Positions 25,549 to 33,414 of a stretch of 64,000 bases of DNA are shown piece after piece. Under the pieces are notes generated by a model that was given only the letters and a program-made list of their open reading frames with translations, did not search any database and was not told where the DNA came from. The stretch is from Burkholderiaceae bacterium (GTDB lineage: Bacteria > Pseudomonadota > Gammaproteobacteria > Burkholderiales > Burkholderiaceae_C). Every line of letters starts with the position of its first letter. Position 1 is the first letter of the stretch. A program made the position numbers and the translations under genes. The stretch lies in assembly GCA_026125795.1 (NCBI GenBank), contig JAHCKM010000005.1, positions 451,513 through 515,512 on the forward strand. The letters are read 5' to 3'.

Positions 25549-25583
25549 GCGCGCCGGCGCCGCCTGGGCGGCGCGCGGCGCTC
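25547..25583. terminator. Bidirectional GC-rich hairpin between convergent genes
   Basis: An imperfect, very GC-rich stem (GAGCGC...GCGCCGCC / GGCGGCGC...GCGCTC) that covers the stop codons of both the ATPase fusion and manC. It has no T-run on either strand, but its position fits a shared terminator. Confidence 0.5.
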
Positions 25584-27018
25584 AGCCGGTGCGGCCGTAG
25601 TGATCCTCGAAGCGCACGATGTCGTCCTCGCCGAGGTACGACCCCGACTGCACTTCAATGATCTCCAGCGGCACCTTGCCCGGATTGGCCAGGCGGTGCG
25701 TTTCGCCGAGCGGGATGTAGGTGCTCTGGTTCTCGCTCAGCATCAGTTTCTTGTCGCCGCAGGTCACCTCGGCCGTGCCTTGCACGACGATCCAGTGCTC
25801 GGCGCGATGGTGGTGCATCTGCAGGCTCAGCGACGCGCCCGGCTTGACCATGATGCGCTTGACCTGGAAGCGCGGTCCGGCGTCGATGCTGTCGTACCAG
25901 CCCCATGGGCGATGCACCTTGCGGTGCAGGTTCTTCTCGCCGCGTCCGTCGGCTTCGAGCCGCGCGACGATGCGCTTGACGTCCTGGCTGCGCGCCTGGC
26001 TGCTCACCATCACCGCGTCGGCGGTCTCCACGACCACCACGTCGTTCAAGCCCACCGCCGCGACGAGCCTTTCGCTGGCGTGCACCAGCGTGCCGCTGCA
26101 GCCCTCGAGCACCACGTCGCCGAGCGCGGCGTTGCCGGCGCCGTCCTTCGGCAGCACCTGCCACACCGCATCCCATGCACCCAGGTCGTTCCAGCCGGCC
26201 GCCATCGGCACCACCTGCATCGGCAGGCCGGCCTTCGGCACCTGCTCCATCACGGCGTAGTCGATCGACTCCGCTGGCGCCGCGGCGAACGCGAGCTTGT
26301 CGGGGCGCACGAAGCTGGCGTCGCGCTGCCGGCCCTGCCACGCCAAGCGCACCGCGCTGCCGATGTCGGGGCGGAACCGCTCGAGCGCGCTCATCCACAC
26401 CGAGGCCTTGAGGACAAAGATCCCGCCGTTCCAAAGACAACCCTCGCGCACATAACGCTCTGCGGTGGCGGCATCCGGCTTCTCGACGAATCCGAGCACG
26501 GCCGATTCGCGGCCGGGCGTGGCGGCCTGGATGTAGCCGTAGCCGGTTTCGGGACGCGTCGGCACGATGCCCAGCGTGACGATCGCACCCCCGTGAGCCA
26601 GCTCGGCGGCGCGTCGCATGGCGGCAGTGAACGCCGGCACGTCGGTCACGGTCTGGTCGGCCGGCGTCATCGCCAGCACGGGATCGACGCCGTCTTCGAG
26701 CGCGGCCAGCGCCGCCAGCGTCAGCGCGGGGGCGGTGTTGCGGCCCATGGGCTCCAGCAGCAGCGTGGCGCCGGTGATGCCGATCTCGCGCAACTGCTCC
26801 AACAACAGGAAGCGGTGCTCGTCGTTGCCCACCACGAGCGGCGTCAGCGTGGCGATTCCTGGGCCGTTCAGCGCTGCCAGCCGCTCGGCCGCCTGCTGAA
26901 ACAGGCTTGAACGCCCGTCGAGGGCGAGAAACTGCTTCGGAAAACCGCTGCGCGACAGCGGCCACAGCCGCGTGCCGCTGCCGCCGGCCATGATCACGGG
27001 TTGGACTTGTATCGTCAT
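25582..27018 (-). CDS. manC: Mannose-1-phosphate guanylyltransferase / mannose-6-phosphate isomerase
   Basis: 478 residues from ATG 27018; the frame opens earlier but those residues overlap galE. The N-terminal nucleotidyltransferase has MAGGSGTRLWPLSRSGFPKQ and FVEKPDAATAERYV; the C-terminal cupin isomerase part has HHHRAEHWIVVQGTAEVTCG and YIPLGETHRLANPG. This is the bifunctional type II enzyme (AlgA/CpsB-like) giving GDP-mannose for Gmd. It lies 25 bp downstream of galE on the same strand. No phosphomannomutase gene is in the window. Confidence 0.94.
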   Translation of the reverse strand: MTIQVQPVIMAGGSGTRLWPLSRSGFPKQFLALDGRSSLFQQAAERLAALNGPGIATLTPLVVGNDEHRFLLLEQLREIGITGATLLLEPMGRNTAPALTLAALAALEDGVDPVLAMTPADQTVTDVPAFTAAMRRAAELAHGGAIVTLGIVPTRPETGYGYIQAATPGRESAVLGFVEKPDAATAERYVREGCLWNGGIFVLKASVWMSALERFRPDIGSAVRLAWQGRQRDASFVRPDKLAFAAAPAESIDYAVMEQVPKAGLPMQVVPMAAGWNDLGAWDAVWQVLPKDGAGNAALGDVVLEGCSGTLVHASERLVAAVGLNDVVVVETADAVMVSSQARSQDVKRIVARLEADGRGEKNLHRKVHRPWGWYDSIDAGPRFQVKRIMVKPGASLSLQMHHHRAEHWIVVQGTAEVTCGDKKLMLSENQSTYIPLGETHRLANPGKVPLEIIEVQSGSYLGEDDIVRFEDHYGRTG

Positions 27019-27043
27019 GGATGTCTCGCGCGCCGCCGCGCCA

Positions 27044-28060
27044 TCAGTTCGTGAAACCCTCGGGATTGTCCCGCTGCCATGTCCACGCGTCGGCACACAT
27101 CTCGTGCAACGCGTAGCGTGCGTGCCAACCGAGCAGTTGTTGTGCCAGCGACGGATCGGCGTAACAGGCGGCCACGTCGCCGGGGCGCCGCGGCAGCACC
27201 CGATACGGGATCTTGCGACCGCTCGCCGCCTCGAAGGCGCGCACCACCTCCAGCACGCTGCTGCCCTTGCCGGTGCCCAGGTTCACCGTGTGCGACGCGC
27301 CGCCGTCGAGCAGGTGGCGCAGCGCCGCGACGTGGCCTTCAGCCAGGTCCACCACGTGGATGTAGTCGCGTATGCCGGTGCCGTCGGGCGTGTGGTAGTC
27401 GTCGCCGAACACGCGCAGGTATTCGAGCTTGCCCACCGCGACCTGGGTCACATAGGGCATCAGGTTGTTCGGGATGCCGCCCGGGTGTTCGCCGATGCGC
27501 CCGCTCGGATGAGCCCCCACGGGATTGAAGTAGCGCAGGTATGAAAAGCGCCAATGGGGCTGGTTGTGCTCGAGATCGCGCAGCAGTTGCTCGCCCACCA
27601 GCTTGGTCATGCCGTACGGGTTGGTGGCCGACAGCGGCGCATCTTCGGTGATCGGCAGCTTGTCCGGTTGTCCGTACACGGTGGCCGACGAGCTGAACAC
27701 CATCTTGTGCACGCCGTGGGCGTCCATCACGCGGGCCACGTTGATCAGGCCGCCGATGTTGTTGCGGTAGTACTCGAGCGGCTTCTGCACCGATTCGCCA
27801 ACCGCCTTGTGGGCCGCGAAATGCACCACCGCGTCGATGCGACGGCGCGCGAACACCTCCTGCAGCGCGCCCGGGTCGCACACATCGACGCGTTCGAACA
27901 CCGGCGCTCGCCCCGCGAGCTCGTGCAGGCGCTCGAGCACTTTGGGCGAGCTGTTGGCGAAGTTGTCGACGCCCACTACGTCGAAGCTGGCCTGCAGCAG
28001 CGCCAGCCAGGTGTGAGAGCCGATGTACCCGGTGGCGCCGGTCAGGAGGATGCGAGGCAC
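27044..28060 (-). CDS. galE: UDP-glucose 4-epimerase
   Basis: 338 residues of the extended SDR family: NAD motif LLTGATGYIGSHTWLALL, VHFAAHKAVGESVQKPLEYY, Ser of FSSSATVYG, the Tyr/Lys pair of NPYGMTKLVGEQ, YLRYFNPVGAHPSGRIGE and DYIHVVDLAEGH. Complete at standard length. Interconverts UDP-glucose and UDP-galactose. Probably first in a galE-manC pair supplying nucleotide sugars. The start at 28060 leaves a 161-bp divergent spacer before ubiJ. Confidence 0.94.
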   Translation of the reverse strand: MPRILLTGATGYIGSHTWLALLQASFDVVGVDNFANSSPKVLERLHELAGRAPVFERVDVCDPGALQEVFARRRIDAVVHFAAHKAVGESVQKPLEYYRNNIGGLINVARVMDAHGVHKMVFSSSATVYGQPDKLPITEDAPLSATNPYGMTKLVGEQLLRDLEHNQPHWRFSYLRYFNPVGAHPSGRIGEHPGGIPNNLMPYVTQVAVGKLEYLRVFGDDYHTPDGTGIRDYIHVVDLAEGHVAALRHLLDGGASHTVNLGTGKGSSVLEVVRAFEAASGRKIPYRVLPRRPGDVAACYADPSLAQQLLGWHARYALHEMCADAWTWQRDNPEGFTN

Positions 28061-28098
28061 GGCGCGATCTTATCGGCCGTCGCCACGGCACCGCCCCC

Positions 28099-28104
28099 TA
28101 CAAT
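28099..28104 (+). promoter_or_regulatory. Possible -10 element of ubiJ-ubiB
   Basis: TACAAT, a near-consensus -10 hexamer, just before a repeat-derived short ORF and ubiJ. No good -35 at 17 bp (GCCGTC there), so this is tentative. Confidence 0.35.
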
Positions 28105-28112
28105 CGGTGGCC

Positions 28113-28220
28113 GTGAAATTGCCCCCACGCTCGTGTTGCTCGCTGCCCCCCGAGCTCCGAAGGAGCCCCTTCGTGCCTCCTGGGTCGCGTCAGCGCCTTC
28201 GGGCGGCCGGGCGCCGCTGA
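28113..28220 (+). repeat. GC-rich repeat (type A) forming a 35-codon leader ORF before ubiJ
   Basis: Contains the type A modules GCCCCCACGCTC, GCTCGCTGCCCCCCGAG and a GGCGGCCGGGC end, shared in diverged form with copies at 30537-30612, in hutH and in the importer ATPase gene. It is one uninterrupted ORF from GTG 28113 to TGA 28218-28220, ending one base before the ubiJ ATG. Whether it is translated is unknown. Confidence 0.6.
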
Positions 28221-28221
28221 C

Positions 28222-28764
28222 ATGCAAAACCTGCAGGGATTGCTCGTCCCGGCCGTCGTCGAACGGCTGGTCCTGGTGGTGAACCATGTGTTGACCAGCG
28301 AGCCGGTGGCGATGCAGCGGCTCGCGCCGCATCAGGGCCGCCTGATCGCACTCGACTGGGATCAATGGCCCGCCTGGCTGCCGGCCGTGCCGATGCTCCG
28401 GTTCCGCGTCACGCCGCCCGGGCTGCTCGAGTGGTGCGGGCTCGAAAGTGCGCCGCCGGCCTCGCTCACGGTGCAGGTCGACGCGTCCAATCCGCCGCTG
28501 CTGTTCGCGCGTTCGCTCGCCGGCGAACCGCCGCCGCTCACCATTTCCGGCGACGCGGCGCTGGCCACCGACATCCGGTGGCTGGTCGACAACCTGCGCT
28601 GGGATGTGGAGTCCGATCTCGAACGCTTCTTCGGTCCGGTGGTCGCGCGGCAGCTGGGCCGCCTCGGCTCGGCGCTGGCTGCAGGCTTGCGCGGGCTGGC
28701 ACGGCGCACCCCGTGGACGCAGCAGCGCGACGACCCGGGCCGCGGCTCGCATCCGTCGGCATGA
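28222..28764 (+). CDS. ubiJ: Ubiquinone biosynthesis accessory factor UbiJ
   Basis: 180 residues with an SCP2-type lipid-binding domain. ISGDAALATDIRWLVDNLRWDVESDLERFFGPVVARQL is the recognisable C-terminal pattern (an acidic, DVE-containing segment before an amphipathic helix). Together with UbiB directly downstream this matches the ubiJ-ubiB pair of proteobacteria. UbiJ organises the soluble Ubi complex and binds prenylated intermediates. The stop codon lies inside an ATGA that begins a 59-bp repeat unit. Start ATG 28222 is preceded by a repeat-derived ORF rather than a classical RBS. Confidence 0.85.
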   Translation: MQNLQGLLVPAVVERLVLVVNHVLTSEPVAMQRLAPHQGRLIALDWDQWPAWLPAVPMLRFRVTPPGLLEWCGLESAPPASLTVQVDASNPPLLFARSLAGEPPPLTISGDAALATDIRWLVDNLRWDVESDLERFFGPVVARQLGRLGSALAAGLRGLARRTPWTQQRDDPGRGSHPSA

Positions 28765-28819
28765 GCCGCCGGGCCGCTCCCAAGGCGAATTCCGGAGCGC
28801 GCAGCGCGGAGGTTTCCTT
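28761..28819 (+). repeat. 59-bp intercistronic unit, copy after ubiJ (20-codon mini-ORF)
   Basis: Starts at the ATGA that holds the ubiJ stop and ends just before the next ATGA. Read from ATG 28761 it encodes [20 protein letters not shown] and stops at 28821-28823, overlapping the ATG at 28820. GGAGG lies 7 bases before that ATG. A GCGC-GCA-GCGC hairpin sits inside. Near-identical units are found at 52593-52769 and 57066-57124. Confidence 0.85.
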
Positions 28820-28909
28820 ATGAGCGCGCCGGGCCGCACCCAAGCGCGAATCCCGCAGCGCGCAGCGCGCAGGGTTGCTCGACTGAAAGCCGCGCCGGGT
28901 GCGGCCTGA
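28820..28909 (+). repeat. Degenerate second unit, 29-codon ORF
   Basis: Begins ATGAGCGCGCCGGGCCGCAC, clearly a diverged copy of the preceding 59-bp unit, again with a GCGC-GCA-GCGC stem. The ORF continues past the usual length to a TGA at 28907-28909, leaving 27 bp before ubiB, so coupling to ubiB has been lost or never existed here. Confidence 0.65.
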
Positions 28910-28936
28910 GAGCCGGTCGGATCGACTGCGCACCGC

Positions 28937-30487
28937 ATGAGACGCCTGGCGCGCCTGCTGTTCATCGCCTTGACGCTGCTGCGTTTCGGCGTCGACGAAG
29001 TGGCGTTGTCGGGCTTCAAGCAGCGCTGGGTGCGGTTGCTGGTGCGCGTGGTCACGATCGGCCGGCGCTTCGACGAGCCGCGTGGCGTGCGGCTGCGCAA
29101 GGCGTTCGAGCGCCTGGGCCCGATCTACGTCAAGTTCGGCCAGGTGTTGTCGACGCGGCGCGACGTGCTGCCGCTCGACGTGGCCAACGAGCTGGCGCTG
29201 CTGCAGGACCGCGTGCCGCCGTTTTCCGGCGCGCTGGCGGTGGCGATCGTCGAGCGCGCATTCGGCGCGCCGATCGGCACGCTGTTCGCTCACTTCGATC
29301 CGCAGCCGGTGGCCAGCGCGTCGATCGCGCAGGTGCATTTCGCCACATTGAAGACCGGACGCGAAGTTGCCGTGAAGGTGCTGCGCCCCGGCATGCTGGC
29401 GTCGATCGAGAGCGATCTGTCCCTGCTGCATACGCTGGCGCGCGGCGTCGAACGCGTCTGGGTCGACGCCAAGCGCCTGAAGCCGCGCGAGGTGGTGGCC
29501 GAGTTCGACACCTACCTGCATGACGAGCTCGACCTGGTGCGCGAGGCGGCCAACGCGGCGCAACTGCGCCGCAACATGGCCGAGCTCGGCCTGCTGATGA
29601 TTCCTGAGATGGTGTGGCACCTGTGCGCGCACAACGTGATCGTGATGGAGCGCATGAAAGGCGTACCGATCAGCCAGCTCCAGCGCCTGCGCGAGGCCGG
29701 CGTCGACGCGAAGAAGCTGGCGCGCGACGGCGTGACGATCTTCTTCACGCAGGTGTTCCGCGATGGCTTCTTCCACGCCGACATGCACCCGGGCAACATC
29801 CAGGTCAGCATCGAGCCGGCCACGCTCGGGCGCTACATTGCGCTTGACTTCGGCATCATCGGCACGCTGACGGAGTTCGACAAGGAGTACCTGGCGCAGA
29901 ACTTCCTGGCGTTCTTCCGCCGCGACTACAAGCGCGTGGCCGAGTTGCACGTTGAGAGCGGCTGGGTGCCGCCGCACACCCGCGTCGATGCGCTGGAGAG
30001 CGCGATCCGCGCGGTCTGCGAGCCCCATTTCGACCGGCCGCTGAAGGACATCTCACTCGGTCAGGTGCTGATGCGGTTGTTCCAGACCTCGCGCCGCTTC
30101 AATGTCCAGATCCAGCCGCAGCTGGTGCTGCTGCAAAAGACGCTGCTCAACGTCGAAGGGCTCGGGCGCCAGCTCGACCCCGACCTCGATCTCTGGAGCA
30201 CGGCCAAGCCGTTTCTCGAGCGTTGGATGCACGAGCAGGTGGGCTGGCGCGGGCTGCTCGATCGGCTGAAGAACGAGGCGCCGCGCTACGCGCAGCTGTT
30301 GCCGGAGCTGCCGCGCCTGGCGCATCAGGCGCTGCAGCGGCACGGCAGCATCGAGCCCGCGCTGCTCGAGGCGATGCTGCTGGAGCAGCGCCGCACCAAC
30401 CGGCTGCTGCGCAGCTGGATGGTCGTGGCGATCGTTTTCGTCGCCGGCGTGCTGATGGTGCAGTGGTGGTTGTCGTGGCCCACGTGA
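28937..30487 (+). CDS. ubiB: Ubiquinone biosynthesis ATPase/kinase-like protein UbiB
   Basis: 516 residues of the UbiB/ADCK/ABC1 family. The invariant KxGQ motif is in [16 protein letters not shown]; the Ala-rich loop is [11 protein letters not shown]; the ATP Lys is in [20 protein letters not shown] and ALDFGIIG are the catalytic and metal loops. Two hydrophobic helices at the C-terminus ([17 protein letters not shown]) anchor it to the inner membrane. Required for aerobic coenzyme Q synthesis, probably by extracting lipid intermediates using ATP. Downstream of ubiJ across two repeat units. Confidence 0.94.
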   Translation: MRRLARLLFIALTLLRFGVDEVALSGFKQRWVRLLVRVVTIGRRFDEPRGVRLRKAFERLGPIYVKFGQVLSTRRDVLPLDVANELALLQDRVPPFSGALAVAIVERAFGAPIGTLFAHFDPQPVASASIAQVHFATLKTGREVAVKVLRPGMLASIESDLSLLHTLARGVERVWVDAKRLKPREVVAEFDTYLHDELDLVREAANAAQLRRNMAELGLLMIPEMVWHLCAHNVIVMERMKGVPISQLQRLREAGVDAKKLARDGVTIFFTQVFRDGFFHADMHPGNIQVSIEPATLGRYIALDFGIIGTLTEFDKEYLAQNFLAFFRRDYKRVAELHVESGWVPPHTRVDALESAIRAVCEPHFDRPLKDISLGQVLMRLFQTSRRFNVQIQPQLVLLQKTLLNVEGLGRQLDPDLDLWSTAKPFLERWMHEQVGWRGLLDRLKNEAPRYAQLLPELPRLAHQALQRHGSIEPALLEAMLLEQRRTNRLLRSWMVVAIVFVAGVLMVQWWLSWPT

Positions 30488-30536
30488 CCACGTTGCCGCA
30501 GAGGCCGCGCGATTAAACTGCGCGCCCAAAAGCCGG

Positions 30537-30635
30537 ATGTCCGCCCCCATGCTCACTGCGTTCGCTGCCCCCCGAGGGGGCGCTCAGTTGGCTTGGGAGC
30601 GGCCCGGCGCCGACTGCCGAGGGATGCCATGCTGA
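30537..30635 (+). repeat. GC-rich repeat (type A) forming a 32-codon leader ORF before the symporter gene
   Basis: Modules GCCCCCATGCTC, TTCGCTGCCCCCCGAGGGGGC and TTGGGAGCGGCCCGGC match the type A repeats elsewhere in the window. An ORF starts at ATG 30537 and stops at 30633-30635, overlapping the symporter start at 30629 by 7 bases. Translation is unproven. Confidence 0.6.
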
Positions 30636-32131
30636 TCGCCTTTGTCGCGCTGTACCTGCTGGTCACGATCACCATCGGCCTGATCGCGTCGCGCCGGGTG
30701 CACGTGACCAAGGACTACCTGGTCGCCGGCCGCAGCCTGCCGCTGTACATGAACATGGCCACCGTGTTCGCCACCTGGTTCGGTGCCGAGACGGTGCTGT
30801 CGGTGTCGGCCACGTTCGCTAAGGACGGACTCAACGGCGTGCCGGGCGATCCGTTCGGCGCCTCGGTGTGCCTGGTGCTCGCGGCGCTGCTGTTCGCGCG
30901 GCTGTTCTACCGCCTCAACCTGCTGACCATCGGCGACTTCTACAAGGTGCGCTACGGCAAGTCGGTCGAGGTGCTGACCAGTGGCGCGATCGTGCTGTCG
31001 TACCTCGGCTGGACCTCGGCGCAGCTCACCGCGCTGGGCCTGGTGATCCACGTGCTGTCGGGCGGCGTGGTTGAGTTGAACACGGCGATCCTGATCGGCG
31101 CCGGCATCGTCGTGATCTACACCATCTTCGGCGGCATGTGGTCGGTGGCCTTCACCGACCTGTTCCAGACCGTCGTGATCGTGATCGGTCTCACACTGGT
31201 GGCGCTGCTGGTGGGTGACCTCGCCGGCGGCGCGGGCAAGGTGATCTCGCAGGCCGCGGCCGAGGGCAAGCTCTCGATGTTCCCGGCCGAGATGGATGCC
31301 GCCGCCTGGTGGGCCATGGCCGGCGCGTTCTTCGCATTCGCCTTCGGCTCGATCCCGCAGCAGGACGTGTTCCAGCGCATGACCAGCGCCAAGGACGAGC
31401 GCACCGCGGTGCTCGGCACGATCCTCGGCGGCATCATCTATTTCTGCTTCGCGTTCGTGCCGATCTTCATCGGCTATTCGGCGCTGGTGGCCGACCCGTC
31501 GCTGAAGGAGCTGTTCGGCAGCGATGATGCGCGCACCATCCAGCGCATCCTGCCCGACCTGGTGCTCGGCAAGATGCCGTTGTGGGCGCAGATCATGTTC
31601 TTCGGCGCGCTGCTCTCCGCGATCCTCTCCACCGCCAGCGGTGCGCTGCTGGCGCCCACCGCGGCGTTCACGGAGAACGTGCTGCGGCCGTTCGTGCCGC
31701 ACATGACCGACCGACAGAACCTGCTGACGCTGCGCATCATCCTGGTCACGTTTTCGGTGTGCGCGCTGCTGTTCGCGCTCAACAGCAAGAGCACGATGTA
31801 CGAGATGGTGCAGAACGCCTACAACGTGACGCTCACCGGCGCCTTCGTGCCGCTGCTGGCCGGCGCCTACTGGAAGCGCGCCACCACGCAGGGCGCGCTG
31901 TGTTCGATCGTGTTCGGCATCGGCTTCTGGCTCGGTGCCGACACCGTGGCCGCCGAGGCGTTGGTGCCGCCCAATCTGGTGGGCCTGTTTGCCTCGGTGA
32001 TCGGCATGGTGCTCGGCTCGGTGGCACCCTCGGTGCTGGCCAACAAGGGCACGTCGATCGAGGCGGCGCTGCGTCATCAGGGGCATGCGGGCGGGGGCGC
32101 TCACGCCAAGCACGCAGCCACTCCCCACTAA
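30629..32131 (+). CDS. Sodium:solute symporter (SSS family)
   Basis: 500 residues from ATG 30629 (MLIAFVALYLLVTI), preceded by GAGGG; an in-frame upstream ATG at 30593 would add a repeat-derived segment. About 13 membrane helices. KDYLVAGRSLPLYMNMATVFATWFG is the SSS N-terminal signature, and FAFGSIPQQDVFQRMTSAKDE is the conserved region after the middle helices. Likely Na+-coupled uptake of an organic solute; the substrate cannot be inferred. Preceded by ubiB and followed by the fmdB-type operon. Confidence 0.88.
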   Translation: MLIAFVALYLLVTITIGLIASRRVHVTKDYLVAGRSLPLYMNMATVFATWFGAETVLSVSATFAKDGLNGVPGDPFGASVCLVLAALLFARLFYRLNLLTIGDFYKVRYGKSVEVLTSGAIVLSYLGWTSAQLTALGLVIHVLSGGVVELNTAILIGAGIVVIYTIFGGMWSVAFTDLFQTVVIVIGLTLVALLVGDLAGGAGKVISQAAAEGKLSMFPAEMDAAAWWAMAGAFFAFAFGSIPQQDVFQRMTSAKDERTAVLGTILGGIIYFCFAFVPIFIGYSALVADPSLKELFGSDDARTIQRILPDLVLGKMPLWAQIMFFGALLSAILSTASGALLAPTAAFTENVLRPFVPHMTDRQNLLTLRIILVTFSVCALLFALNSKSTMYEMVQNAYNVTLTGAFVPLLAGAYWKRATTQGALCSIVFGIGFWLGADTVAAEALVPPNLVGLFASVIGMVLGSVAPSVLANKGTSIEAALRHQGHAGGGAHAKHAATPH

Positions 32132-32153
32132 TCGCGCCCCGAGGGCGGCAAGA

Positions 32154-32169
32154 GGGCGGCTCGCCGCCC
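32154..32169 (+). terminator. Hairpin after the symporter gene
   Basis: GGGCGGC, two bases, GCCGCCC, 22 bases after the symporter stop and just upstream of the TATAAT that starts the next operon. No T-run; a weak or rho-assisted terminator at best. Confidence 0.35.
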
Positions 32170-32179
32170 CCGCCGCCCG

Positions 32180-32185
32180 TATAAT
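32180..32185 (+). promoter_or_regulatory. -10 element of the fmdB-type/DUF502/aspS operon
   Basis: Perfect TATAAT, 27 bases upstream of the start codon at 32213. The matching -35 region is GC-rich and does not resemble TTGACA, so activity may rely on an extended or activated promoter. Confidence 0.6.
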
Positions 32186-32212
32186 TTCCCGTTTTGCATC
32201 AAGGGCTTAGCC

Positions 32213-32593
32213 ATGCCGATCTATGCCTATCGCTGCAGCTCGTGCGGGCACGGCAAAGACGTGCTGCAGAAGCTGTCGGACCCGGCCTTGACCGAGTGCC
32301 CGGCCTGCGGGGCCGCCACGTTTGCCAAGCAGGTCACTGCAGCGGGCTTCCAGCTCAAGGGTTCAGGCTGGTACGCCACCGACTTCAAGGGCAGCAACTC
32401 CACCAAGAAGACCGATGCCGAGGGCAACAAGACCGACTCGGGCTCGACCGACACTGCCAAAACGGGTCCCACCGACGGCGCCAAGACGGGCGATTCGAGC
32501 ACCACGGCCAAGTCGGGCGACGCAGCCGCGTCGACGCCCGCCTCCAGCGCCCCCAAGGCGGCCGGGTGCGGGCGCTCGTGCGCCTGCCACTGA
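32213..32593 (+). CDS. FmdB-type zinc-ribbon protein
   Basis: 126 residues. Residues 1-45 form the CxxC...CxxC zinc ribbon ([29 protein letters not shown]), followed by [16 protein letters not shown], the usual FmdB continuation. The rest is a low-complexity Thr/Ser/Lys/Ala tail ending in a cysteine cluster (CGRSCACH), which may bind a second metal. Function of the family is unclear (putative regulatory or nucleic-acid binding). First gene of an apparent operon with the DUF502 gene and aspS. Confidence 0.85.
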   Translation: MPIYAYRCSSCGHGKDVLQKLSDPALTECPACGAATFAKQVTAAGFQLKGSGWYATDFKGSNSTKKTDAEGNKTDSGSTDTAKTGPTDGAKTGDSSTTAKSGDAAASTPASSAPKAAGCGRSCACH

Positions 32594-32629
32594 GCACTGC
32601 GCCGCGTCCCGGTGCCGGGCGGTCCTGCC

Positions 32630-33280
32630 GTGAGAAAACACCTCATCACCGGCCTTCTGGTGTGGATGCCGCTGGCCATCACGATCTGGGTGGTGCTGTG
32701 GGTGCTCGGGTTGATGGATGGCCTGTTCTCGTGGCTGCTCGGCCTTTCGCAGGCCGTGCTGCCCGAGGCGATGCGCGAGGGCATCGAGGTGCTGCGCGGC
32801 GTGCCGGGGCTCGGCGTGGTGTCGCTGCTGCTCGTGCTGTGGCTCACCGGGCTGTTCGTGGCCAACATGTTCGGCCAGTGGTTCCTGCACCAGTGGAACC
32901 GCCTGCTGCACAAGATCCCGATCGTCAAATCGATCTACAGCTCGGTCAAGCAGGTGTCCGACACGCTGTTCTCAAGCAGCGGCAACGCCTTTCGCGAAGC
33001 GGTGATGGTGCAGTACCCGCGCGCCGGATCATGGACCATCGCCTTCGTCACCGGCACGCCGAGCGGGGAGGTGGCGGCGCACCTGGCGTCGCCGCATGTC
33101 AGCGTCTACGTCCCGACCACGCCCAACCCGACCTCGGGCTTCTTCCTGATGATGCCGCGCGCCGACGTGGTGCCGCTGCAGATGAGCGTCGACGAGGCGC
33201 TGAAATACATCATCTCGATGGGCGTCGTCGCGCCGCCGCCGCCGGCGCCGCCGCGCGCCGCGACGCCGGCGCGCAATTGA
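32630..33280 (+). CDS. DUF502-family membrane protein
   Basis: 216 residues from GTG 32630 ([16 protein letters not shown]); a GTG at 32612 is also possible. Two N-terminal membrane helices (near 7-30 and 55-80) and a soluble domain with [44 protein letters not shown] and [18 protein letters not shown] are diagnostic. Ends in a Pro/Ala tail. Function unknown; members sit next to aspS in many proteobacteria. 36 bp downstream of the fmdB-type gene. Confidence 0.86.
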   Translation: MRKHLITGLLVWMPLAITIWVVLWVLGLMDGLFSWLLGLSQAVLPEAMREGIEVLRGVPGLGVVSLLLVLWLTGLFVANMFGQWFLHQWNRLLHKIPIVKSIYSSVKQVSDTLFSSSGNAFREAVMVQYPRAGSWTIAFVTGTPSGEVAAHLASPHVSVYVPTTPNPTSGFFLMMPRADVVPLQMSVDEALKYIISMGVVAPPPPAPPRAATPARN

Positions 33281-33414
33281 CGATCGCGCCCGGCGGGCCG
33301 CGCCCGGACGACGCAGGCACAGTCACACGGCCGCACCCACAAGCGCCCACAATTCGACCTCGCGCCCCTGCAGGCGTAAGCCGAACCCGACAAGAAGCAC
33401 AGGAGAGTGCACCC

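Noticed and set aside
30584-32128. A 514-codon open frame antisense to the symporter gene
   Set aside because: His/Arg/Glu-rich composition typical of the antisense of membrane-protein codons; the plus strand has the SSS signature.
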